Shown here one piece after another: positions 30,174-35,693 of a stretch of DNA of 35,693 bases. The notes under the pieces were generated by a model. It did not search any database, had not been told where the DNA came from, and saw only the letters and a program-made list of their open reading frames with translations. Source of the DNA: Treponema sp. (GTDB lineage: Bacteria; Spirochaetota; Spirochaetia; Treponematales; Treponemataceae); NCBI GenBank assembly GCA_016294105.1, contig JAEDCN010000026.1, positions 1 through 35,693 of the forward strand. The letters run 5' to 3'. Position numbers and translations under genes: made by a program. Positions within the stretch are counted from its first letter, which is position 1; each line of letters starts with the position of its first letter.

Positions 30174-32081
30174 ATGGCACACACAGTACCACAAATGTTA
30201 AAAGAAATCACCCTTCAATATCCCAATGTTGCAGCTCAGTATGCAAAGGATGAAGAAGGGAATTTTCAACCAATAACCTATAAGCAGTTACTTGATACAA
30301 GCTACCACTTTGGAGGAGGACTGCTTTCCCTTGGCACGGTTCGGGGTGAGCATATTGGACTTTTAGCAGACAACCGCAAGGAGTGGTTGCAGGCTGATAT
30401 GGGAATTATGGCCATTGGTGCCGTTGACGTTCCCAGAGGTTGCGATGCTACAGAGCGAGAGCTTCGGTTTATTTTTTCCACAGCTGAATGTAAAACTATT
30501 GTAGTAGAAAATGAAGCTCAAATCCTGAAGGTGCTGGGATTTAAGGAAGATCTTCCCAACCTCTCTCGCTTCATCTGTTTTGATAGTGTGAAGGAAGAGA
30601 CAAAATCTAAGTCAAAGGATGCGGGAGTAGAAGTTCTTCAGTTTGAGGATGTTTTGAAGCTTGGTACAGAATATTGTCAGCAAAATCCCAACAAACTCGA
30701 TGAAGAGCTAAACAAGGGAAAATCTGATGATTTGGCTTGCTTGATTTTTACCTCTGGAACAACAGGTGAACCTAAGGGTGTTATGTTGACCCACGGCAAC
30801 TTCCTTGCCCAGCTGGAGGATTTGAAACAAAGAATTTATATGTTCCCCGGAGACCGCGCACTTTCTGTGCTGCCTGTCTGGCATGCCTTTGAACGATTGT
30901 GTGAATACGTTGTGCTATGCCAGGGCGGTGGATTATGTTATTCTAAGCCAGTGGGCAGCATTTTGCTTGCTGACTTCCAAAAGATTAATCCTCAGATGCT
31001 ACCCGCAGTTCCCCGTGTCTTTGAGGCGGTGTATGAAGGTGTAAACCGCACTATGAGAAAGACTGGTGGTGTGGTGTATGCCTTGTTCAAGTTCTTTGTG
31101 GCAGTGGCAATCCTTCATTCTAGAATCCACCGTCGGCTTTTTCGACAAACAGCCCGATTCAAGAACGATTACCTCCTTTTGTCTTGGATTGTGCTTTTCA
31201 TTCCTTGGGTGCTGCTGTACCCACTGAAGGCCCTTGGTGGAGTGATTATCTTTAAGAAAATCCGTGCCAAGCTGGGAAACAACTTCCGTGGTGGTGTTTC
31301 TGGTGGTGGTGCATTGCCTCCACAGATTGATGAATTCTTCTGGGCTATTGGAGTGAACTTGGTGGAAGGCTACGGCCTTACAGAAACAGCTCCGGTAGTT
31401 TCTGTTCGCCCCTTTAGAGCTCCCGTTTTTGGAACTATTGGTCGGCCTTTGAAGGATGTGCAGGTACGTATTGTGGACGAAAACGGCAACGTTCTGCCAA
31501 AATGCCAGAAGGGAACCGTTCTGGTAAAGGGCCCCACCGTTATGAAGGGCTACTACAAGCGGGATGATTTGACTGCCAAGGTAATAGACAAGGACGGCTG
31601 GTTTGACACTGGTGACATTGGTTTGCTGACCCTTGGTGGAGAATTGGTGCTTCGTGGCCGAATCAAGGACACTATCGTGTTGCGTGGTGGAGAGAACGTA
31701 GAGCCCCTTTCCATCGAAATGCGGCTAAATAACTCTCGCTTTATTGCACAATCTATGGTGGTAGGTCAGGATCAGCGGTTCTTGGCAGCCTTGATTGTAC
31801 CTTCCGAGGAAGAGATTGTAGGTTATGCCCAAGAGCAGCAGATTCCTTATAACACTTATAGCGAATTGCTGAAAACTCAGGAAATCAAGAAGCTTATTGA
31901 TACCGAGATTCAGACTGCAATCAGTGCCAAGAACGGCTTCCGCTTGTTTGAGAAGGTTTCTCGCTTTGCCATTTTGGAAAAGCCCTTTGTGGTGGGCGAA
32001 ACCCTTTCTGCCAAGCAGGAAATCATGCGGCACAAGATTTCCCAGCTCTACGAAAAAGAGATTACGGAATTGTTCAAGTAA
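30174..32081 (+). CDS. Long-chain fatty acid-CoA ligase (AMP-forming)
   Basis: A 635-aa enzyme activating fatty acids with ATP and CoA. The AMP-binding P-loop is CLIFTSGTTGEPKGVMLTHGN. Further core motifs are VEGYGLTETAPVVSVRP, GWFDTGDIG and LRGRIKDTIVLRGGENVEP. A hydrophobic stretch in the middle (about 325-360) suggests membrane attachment, as in FadD15-type proteins. GGAG lies upstream of the ATG. It stands alone between two terminators. Treponemes rely on host or diet fatty acids, which fits an uptake role, though substrate length is not readable. Confidence 0.93.
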   Translation: MAHTVPQMLKEITLQYPNVAAQYAKDEEGNFQPITYKQLLDTSYHFGGGLLSLGTVRGEHIGLLADNRKEWLQADMGIMAIGAVDVPRGCDATERELRFIFSTAECKTIVVENEAQILKVLGFKEDLPNLSRFICFDSVKEETKSKSKDAGVEVLQFEDVLKLGTEYCQQNPNKLDEELNKGKSDDLACLIFTSGTTGEPKGVMLTHGNFLAQLEDLKQRIYMFPGDRALSVLPVWHAFERLCEYVVLCQGGGLCYSKPVGSILLADFQKINPQMLPAVPRVFEAVYEGVNRTMRKTGGVVYALFKFFVAVAILHSRIHRRLFRQTARFKNDYLLLSWIVLFIPWVLLYPLKALGGVIIFKKIRAKLGNNFRGGVSGGGALPPQIDEFFWAIGVNLVEGYGLTETAPVVSVRPFRAPVFGTIGRPLKDVQVRIVDENGNVLPKCQKGTVLVKGPTVMKGYYKRDDLTAKVIDKDGWFDTGDIGLLTLGGELVLRGRIKDTIVLRGGENVEPLSIEMRLNNSRFIAQSMVVGQDQRFLAALIVPSEEEIVGYAQEQQIPYNTYSELLKTQEIKKLIDTEIQTAISAKNGFRLFEKVSRFAILEKPFVVGETLSAKQEIMRHKISQLYEKEITELFK

Positions 32082-32098
32082 TTGGGACTAGGGTTGAG

Positions 32099-32130
32099 AA
32101 AAACTCCAAGGTATGGACCTTGGAGTTTTT
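32099..32130. terminator. Strong, symmetric terminator after the acyl-CoA ligase
   Basis: A perfect 14-bp stem AAAAACTCCAAGGT/ACCTTGGAGTTTTT (32099-32112 and 32117-32130) with a 4-nt loop, followed by Ts. It can also serve the minus strand. 32131-32217 shows nothing further. Confidence 0.92.
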
Positions 32131-32217
32131 TTGTGTGTTGGTGTGGGTGTGGTGGTTCTTCTTTCTCCTGGTTAAGAGAACTATTACCTATAATCAATTG
32201 GGTTGTCATGTGCTATT

Positions 32218-33029
32218 TTATTCTCCATACCTTGAAGTTTTTTCTGCAACCTTAAGGTTTCCATAAGTATCATTTGTAGAATAGGAAACTATGATTTCCG
32301 CGTCTTTAAAATCTGCAACAGTATCAGTCCAAAGCTCACATTGGCTGATAACTGTTTTAAGGACATCATCTTGGCCTTCTGGCGGATATTTATATTTTTT
32401 CAACAGTTTTTTGACAATCATACGCATTTTTGCCCCAGCTTGTTTCCTTCTTCACTTGCACGGAACATTTCTTTTGCAAGTTTTAACAGCTCCTGAATTA
32501 CCTCTTCGTTGGTAAGCATACCATTGAGATAACGGTTTAATGCCTGCTGTATTAATACACTGAATGCTTCTGATTTTACAAGGTTTGTTCGTTTGTACAC
32601 TTTTACCTGGTCATCAATCAGCTTTTTGAGCATTTCCACTGCAAGCTCCTGTCTTCGAGTTTTGTTTCCAATGAATGCACGCCATTCTTCTGGATCCTTG
32701 TTGCTTTCTGTCATTACAACATACACGGGGCGAGTGGCTCCATCTAAAACAGCCTGAGTCATATCGTAAACATCGATGTAATCACCAAAAACTTCGATAG
32801 TACTGCGGTCTTCCCGAGAAATGGGAGTACCAGTGAAGCCAATATAGCTTGCGTTAGGAAGACTGTCACGGATAATTCGGGCGGTTCCAGTGGCCGTTTT
32901 TACAATGGCATTTCCGTTTTCATCAAGTAAAACTTTTCCGTCTTTATCTTTTACTGTTCTGATTTTTTCTTCCAAAAAATCAAAGCATAGACTCTTTTCT
33001 TCTTCTGCAATTAACTGTAGTATAGCCAT
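32218..33029 (-). pseudogene. hsdR: Type I restriction enzyme R subunit (hsdR), collapsed by several deletions
   Basis: A 203-codon frame (32418-33029) contains the HsdR helicase segment RDSLPNASYIGFTGTPI and FGDYIDVYDMTQAV, then DGATRPVY joined directly to VVMTESNKDPEEW. In intact HsdR those two motifs are roughly 80-100 residues apart. Another join follows QELA, leading to the C-terminal helical region (LLKLAKEM). Near 32418-32427 the frame shifts to a 69-codon tail (MRMIVKKLLKKYKYPPE ... SQCELW), which is the usual HsdR C-terminus. The nuclease domain, Walker A region and later helicase motifs are absent; intact HsdR is around 1000 residues. An RBS-like AAGGA precedes ATG 33029. No hsdM or hsdS is present. 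Confidence 0.85.
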
Positions 33030-33216
33030 AAGAGGTTTCCTTCGGTGTGTGTGTTTTTTTGTCGAAAATCATTTTAACCGATTCAAACCTCTTTTTCTAT
33101 TTGTATGCCTTTTTAGGCAATCCACAACTTTTGATTATAACTCCAAATCGCGGAGCCGGTGGTGTAATAAGTCCTCTGGATAAAATGTAAAACTTACCAG
33201 TATCCGTGTAAAAATC

Positions 33217-33245
33217 TTGACACATTCGTGAAAGTGTTGGATACT
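33217..33245 (+). promoter_or_regulatory. Strong promoter upstream of the cassette array (Pc-like)
   Basis: A perfect TTGACA (33217-33222), a 17-nt spacer and GATACT (33240-33245). Transcription would start near 33252, about 75 nt before the GTTAGGC core site, and enter the first cassette. The position matches that of a cassette promoter (Pc) in an integron. AGTATCC/GGATACT around the promoter form an inverted repeat (33199-33245). Confidence 0.65.
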
Positions 33246-33267
33246 AAGGAATAAGTAAAATGATGCA

Positions 33268-33304
33268 AGAATTTACACTGACACTTTTTGCAGTGTAAAC
33301 TTCT
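33268..33304 (+). other. Hairpin in the leader between promoter and first cassette
   Basis: A perfect 9-bp stem TTTACACTG/CAGTGTAAA (33272-33280 and 33291-33299) with a 10-nt loop, extended by AGAA/TTCT with one bulge. It lacks a T run after it. It could be regulatory in the leader or part of the recombination site. The rest of 33030-33216 shows no gene; it is AT-rich with nothing I can name. Confidence 0.6.
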
Positions 33305-33327
33305 TACAACTGATACGGAGAAATTAT

Positions 33328-33362
33328 GTTAGGCGGATGCCCGCACTGGGGCGCTTTTGGAG
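33328..33362 (+). other. Integron-like core site GTTAGGC and conserved cassette leader
   Basis: GTTAGGC (33328-33334) fits the integron core consensus GTTRRRY. It is followed by a 28-bp leader (33335-33362) containing a GCCC/GGGC hairpin and ending TTTTGGAG, which serves as ribosome binding site for the next gene. The same leader recurs at 34930-34957 (26 of 28 identical) after another core-like site. No complementary GCCTAAC lies upstream, so this may be an attI-type site or the edge of a degraded attC. Confidence 0.65.
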
Positions 33363-33368
33363 ATGTAA

Positions 33369-34334
33369 ATGAATAAAACATTGCAAAACATATTGAGTTT
33401 TGGAGCTTCAGGAAGAATCGAAAATGCACAGCATGAATATGAAGCAAACTATGAGGAATATAAAGAAATACTTGCGGAATATAATACGGCTAGACGTAAT
33501 TTCGAACAAGTTGCAACCTCTTATTTACCTCTACAAATAAAAGCTCAAAAACTTGCGAAGAAAATTGATGTTTTCATTCCAACGAAGGATAAAGAAGGAC
33601 GGAAAGAAATAGTAAGAAAAATTGGTTTTGATGTAGAGACAATGGTCTTTCTTGAGAACAGCATTTCATCTGGAGAAATTGCGATGAATACTTTAAAAGG
33701 TGTTGTTGGTGCAGGTGTCGCTGCTGCTAGTGCTCCAGCAGCAATTATGGGCTTAGTTACAGCTTTTGGAACAGCAAGTACAGGGGCTGCAATTTCATCG
33801 CTTTCTGGAGCAGCTGCAACGAATGCAGCTTTAGCAGCTTTAGGAGGTGGCTCATTAGCAGCAGGAGGCGGAGGTGTTGCAGCAGGTTCTGCGTTACTTT
33901 CCGCATCAGTTCCTGTTGTCGGTGTTGCGATTACTGCTATTGCTTTACCAGTTTTTTCGCATTTATCTGCAAATAAGAAAATAAAAGCCATTGAAGAGGA
34001 AATGCTAAAAGTTACTCGAGAAATTGATAATCTTAAAACAGAAAAATTTAAGGTTGATTATTGTGTTTCAAGAATAATGGAACTTTCGGCATCATTAAAA
34101 GAATCAGAGAAGGCATATAAACATCTGTTTTATAAAACATACAGAAAAGTATTTCCATTTGGAATTTTATCAAAATTTATAAAAAGATTACAAGGAAAAA
34201 TTAAAAAGCAAAATGGATATTACTATTCGGAACAAGAGCAACATAGTATACATGTTTTATTAAAGGCGGCAAAAGCAATGCTAATGATTAGAGATACAAA
34301 TGTTATACGAGAATTTGAAAATACAAGGGGGTAA
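33369..34334 (+). CDS. Cassette-borne membrane protein with long Gly/Ala-rich hydrophobic segment
   Basis: A 321-aa protein of unknown function. Residues 1-65 form a charged helical coil. Residues 105-198 are a long hydrophobic Gly/Ala/Ser-rich stretch with a glycine-zipper look (GAGVAAASAPAAIMG, STGAAISSLSGAAATNAA, LGGGSLAAGGGG). A second coiled coil spans about 200-250 and a basic region about 255-280. I recall the SSLSGAAATNA...GGGSLAAGG motif recurring in uncharacterised bacterial membrane proteins, without a known role. The design (coils around a membrane-inserting core) is compatible with a pore-forming effector. The gene uses the cassette leader's GGAG, and the next gene begins three nt after it. 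Base use is AT-rich compared with the genes left of 32130, consistent with transfer. Confidence 0.8.
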   Translation: MNKTLQNILSFGASGRIENAQHEYEANYEEYKEILAEYNTARRNFEQVATSYLPLQIKAQKLAKKIDVFIPTKDKEGRKEIVRKIGFDVETMVFLENSISSGEIAMNTLKGVVGAGVAAASAPAAIMGLVTAFGTASTGAAISSLSGAAATNAALAALGGGSLAAGGGGVAAGSALLSASVPVVGVAITAIALPVFSHLSANKKIKAIEEEMLKVTREIDNLKTEKFKVDYCVSRIMELSASLKESEKAYKHLFYKTYRKVFPFGILSKFIKRLQGKIKKQNGYYYSEQEQHSIHVLLKAAKAMLMIRDTNVIREFENTRG

Positions 34335-34337
34335 AAT

Positions 34338-34784
34338 ATGGAAAATAAATCTGTTCCAGCGTTAGTAGTAAATAAAAAGGAAGTTCAAAAAATTGCAAAA
34401 AAAGCTTCCAAGGGATTAAAAGGAATTCCTGCAAATTTTGTAACAGAGGCTGTGAATATTGTTGATACAATAGGCAAGGTGTATATTGAAGGTAAAAAGT
34501 CGGATGTGGAAATAGCAAGGATCCATTTGCAAAGAGATGTTTTAATTGAAGATATTAAACAGAGGTATAATCTATATAATCAGGTATTTACAAAAATTTT
34601 TGATGAGAGAAAAGATGTTATTTCAAAAAACTTTGAGATTATAGAAAAGGGTATAAATGAGAACAATGAAAATTTGATTTCTATGGGATTAGAAAATCTT
34701 TCAAAAGTTGTAACTACGAGTCCATTTGTTGCATTTGCTGATTTTCAGCAACAATTACAATCTGGACAAGCTTTTGAGTTATAA
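34338..34784 (+). CDS. Helical partner protein of the cassette operon
   Basis: A 148-aa protein predicted to be mostly helical and soluble, with a basic N-terminal third (KKEVQKIAKKASKGLKG) and a C-terminal motif NNENLISMGLENLSKVV, then SPFVAFADFQ. It starts three nt after the membrane-protein stop, with GGGG about ten nt before the ATG, and ends ten nt before the attC-like palindrome, the usual tight packing of a cassette gene. No known domain. It is probably a regulator, chaperone or immunity partner of the membrane protein; that is inference from the operon alone. Confidence 0.75.
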   Translation: MENKSVPALVVNKKEVQKIAKKASKGLKGIPANFVTEAVNIVDTIGKVYIEGKKSDVEIARIHLQRDVLIEDIKQRYNLYNQVFTKIFDERKDVISKNFEIIEKGINENNENLISMGLENLSKVVTTSPFVAFADFQQQLQSGQAFEL

Positions 34785-34794
34785 GAAAATAAAC

Positions 34795-34929
34795 ACATAA
34801 CATGGTTTTCAAAACCGATAAAAACTTTGTCACAAAAGTTGCTCTTCGTGGCTTTACGCCACCGCAACTTTTGCGCCAATTTTGCGCGATGCGCAAAACC
34901 GTTTGTACGGTTTAAAACGCTAGTTATGT
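34795..34929 (+). other. attC-like integron recombination site
   Basis: A 135-bp imperfect palindrome. The ends are complementary seven-mers, ACATAAC (34795-34801) and GTTATGT (34923-34929), each one base off the RYYYAAC/GTTRRRY consensus. Next to them, GGTTTTCAAAACCG on the left pairs with CGGTTTAAAAC on the right, with extra bases on one side. The centre pairs as AAAAGTTGC/GCAACTTTT and GTGGC/GCCAC. Known attC sites are about 57-141 bp with this layout. The gene before it ends at 34784. No integrase gene is in the window. Confidence 0.75.
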
Positions 34930-34957
34930 AGACGCCCGCACTGGGGCGCTTTTGGAG
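34930..34957 (+). repeat. Second copy of the 28-bp cassette leader
   Basis: Matches 33335-33362 at 26 of 28 positions, again directly after a core-like site, again ending TTTTGGAG ahead of an ATG. The shared 5' leader suggests each cassette carries the same hairpin and ribosome binding site. Confidence 0.85.
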
Positions 34958-34962
34958 GAAAA

Positions 34963-35166
34963 ATGAAAAAAATATTTTCTTTATTTTTACTTTATGGTGG
35001 TTGTGAATCAAGTGAAATTCAATCTGTAGTAACTCTTTTACTTGTAGATGTAAAAACAGAAGAAGAATATGTTCTTGCAAAGGGTACCTATGGTATGGGG
35101 ATGGATTTAAAAGGTGATATGAAAGGAGCCTTAAAAAACGCGCTAAAAAGTATACCCAACAAATAA
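34963..35166 (+). CDS. Small cassette protein, possible lipoprotein
   Basis: A 67-aa protein of unknown function beginning MKKIFSLFLLYGGC, a short signal-like stretch with a Cys at 14 that could be a lipobox, though the hydrophobic core is brief. The rest (VVTLLLVDVKTEEEYVLAKG, then MKGALKNALKSIP) looks like an alpha/beta fragment. GGAGG lies about five nt before the ATG, inside the cassette leader. It is the first gene of the second cassette and has its own terminator. Confidence 0.55.
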   Translation: MKKIFSLFLLYGGCESSEIQSVVTLLLVDVKTEEEYVLAKGTYGMGMDLKGDMKGALKNALKSIPNK

Positions 35167-35174
35167 ATGAATTG

Positions 35175-35200
35175 AAAACGCGGTCAAGCCGCGTTTTTTT
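35175..35200 (+). terminator. Terminator of the small cassette gene
   Basis: A perfect 9-bp stem AAAACGCGG/CCGCGTTTT (35175-35183 and 35189-35197) with a 5-nt loop and a T run to 35200. Confidence 0.9.
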
Positions 35201-35205
35201 ATGTC

Positions 35206-35255
35206 TTGAATGTTTTACAAAATACTGCATAATATAATTCGTAATATATTACGAA
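35206..35255 (+). promoter_or_regulatory. Promoter and palindromic operator of the toxin-antitoxin pair
   Basis: TTGAAT (35206-35211), a 16-nt spacer and CATAAT (35228-35233); an overlapping TATAAT lies at 35233-35238. An 18-bp perfect palindrome TTCGTAATATATTACGAA (35238-35255) follows, placed to block transcription, as expected for an autoregulated antitoxin. Confidence 0.7.
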
Positions 35256-35272
35256 ACTTTTAAGGGGTGTTT

Positions 35273-35518
35273 ATGATTACAATAAAACCAGTTTCAGATT
35301 TGCGAAATTATAATGAAGTTCTGCAGGATGTAGCAGATGAATCTCCTGTTTTTCTCACAAAAAATGGACGAGGTTGCTATGCGGTGATCTCAATAAAGGA
35401 TTATGAAAAACTTACAGCCACAAGAACTTTATTTGCTGAACTTAAAAAAGGAGAAGATTCTGCAAAGGAAAAGGGGTGGCTTAGTACAAAAAATGTTCGT
35501 GAGATGGTAGGACTCTGA
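35273..35518 (+). CDS. Type II antitoxin, Phd/YefM family
   Basis: An 81-aa antitoxin with the Phd/YefM opening (ITIKPVSDLRNYNEVLQDVADE) and PVFLTKNGRGCYAVISIKDYE, which forms the DNA-binding fold. The C-terminal tail would wrap the toxin. The ATG at 35273 lies about five nt after GGGG; an in-frame GTG lies six bp upstream. The stop overlaps the toxin start (TGATG). It should repress its own promoter at the palindrome 35238-35255. Confidence 0.88.
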   Translation: MITIKPVSDLRNYNEVLQDVADESPVFLTKNGRGCYAVISIKDYEKLTATRTLFAELKKGEDSAKEKGWLSTKNVREMVGL

Positions 35519-35693
35519 TGTTTACTGTAGAAGTTTCACCACAGGCGGCACAAGATTTATTCGAAATAAAAAACTACATCGAAAATGAATTGCAGAATCC
35601 TATTGCAGCCCATAATACTGTAGAGAAAATTGTAGAAACCTATGAAGATTTGGCAATTTTTCCAGAAATAGGGATTCCTGTAGAAAGATATGT
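35518..35693 (+). CDS. Type II toxin, RelE/ParE superfamily (cut by window end)
   Basis: At least 58 residues are visible (MFTVEVSPQAAQDLFEIKNYI, then NPIAAHNTVEKI and IFPEIGIPVERY). This is the N-terminal half to two thirds of a ParE/RelE-type toxin, usually about 95 residues. The start overlaps the antitoxin stop by one base, the usual arrangement. The 3' end lies beyond the window, so intactness is unknown. Confidence 0.82.
   Translation, partial: MFTVEVSPQAAQDLFEIKNYIENELQNPIAAHNTVEKIVETYEDLAIFPEIGIPVERY

Noticed and set aside
33110..33119. TGCC...AGGC motif as an upstream partner for the GTTAGGC core site
   Set aside because: It is a small local inverted repeat and lacks the AAC core expected of the partner site.
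1..35693. tRNA or rRNA genes
   Set aside because: I found no cloverleaf with a GTTCRA loop and CCA end, and no rRNA-like stretch.

Overview
The window most likely comes from the chromosome of a gut or rumen spirochaete, probably Treponema. The pointers are an archaeal-type PheS of about 519 residues (typical of spirochaetes), solute-binding and lipoprotein leaders ending in motifs like FAGGKKE, an M23 peptidase/bactofilin/YaaR/PSP1 cluster, and a 524-residue protein that looks like a spirochaete-only family. No rRNA, tRNA, CRISPR array or insertion-sequence transposase is visible. The species call is inference.

Layout. 1-5000 (minus strand): a methyl-accepting chemotaxis protein with a 12-G tract in its leader, an internally deleted second MCP, a radical SAM protein and malic enzyme. 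5075-6637: an M29 aminopeptidase whose last 28 bp are duplicated around a small insert holding a truncated DUF4160 gene and a DUF2442 gene. 6695-16425: a galacto-N-biose/lacto-N-biose uptake and phosphorolysis locus. It has a binding protein, two permeases and a GH112 phosphorylase on the minus strand, a divergent AraC regulator with a 21-bp-spaced direct repeat between them, and an NahK-type N-acetylhexosamine kinase further right. The locus is split by an 83-bp tandem repeat, a palindrome cluster, a broken formylglycine-generating-enzyme-like lipoprotein gene and an Rpn-family nuclease. 16498-22000: MATE transporter, methyltransferase, and the M23 - bactofilin - YaaR - PSP1 operon. 22041-32130 (plus strand): tatD, dus, an unknown 524-aa gene, a diguanylate cyclase, a rhomboid protease, two small secreted proteins, pheS and a long-chain acyl-CoA ligase. 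32218-33029: a decayed type I restriction gene (hsdR). 33200-35693: what looks like an integron cassette array.

How the genes work together. The binding protein and permeases would import host or mucin-derived Gal-beta1,3-HexNAc, GH112 would split it with phosphate to Gal-1-P and HexNAc, and NahK would phosphorylate the HexNAc. The AraC protein probably switches on the minus-strand operon. The cell-envelope operon couples a polymer-forming scaffold (bactofilin) with a peptidoglycan hydrolase.

The most exciting region is the right end. A Pc-like promoter leads to a GTTAGGC core site. A 1.6-kb cassette follows, carrying a two-gene operon: a 321-aa protein with a long glycine/alanine-rich membrane segment, and a 148-aa helical partner. 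It ends in a 135-bp imperfect palindrome bounded by ACATAAC and GTTATGT (attC-like). A second cassette starts with a nearly identical 28-bp leader and leads towards a Phd/ParE toxin-antitoxin pair. The two-gene operon has no function I can name and is a good candidate for an undescribed membrane-acting, possibly anti-phage, system. Two further themes are repeated -10 boxes sitting only 6-8 nt before start codons (leaderless mRNAs), and four gene remnants, three of which have lost internal segments.
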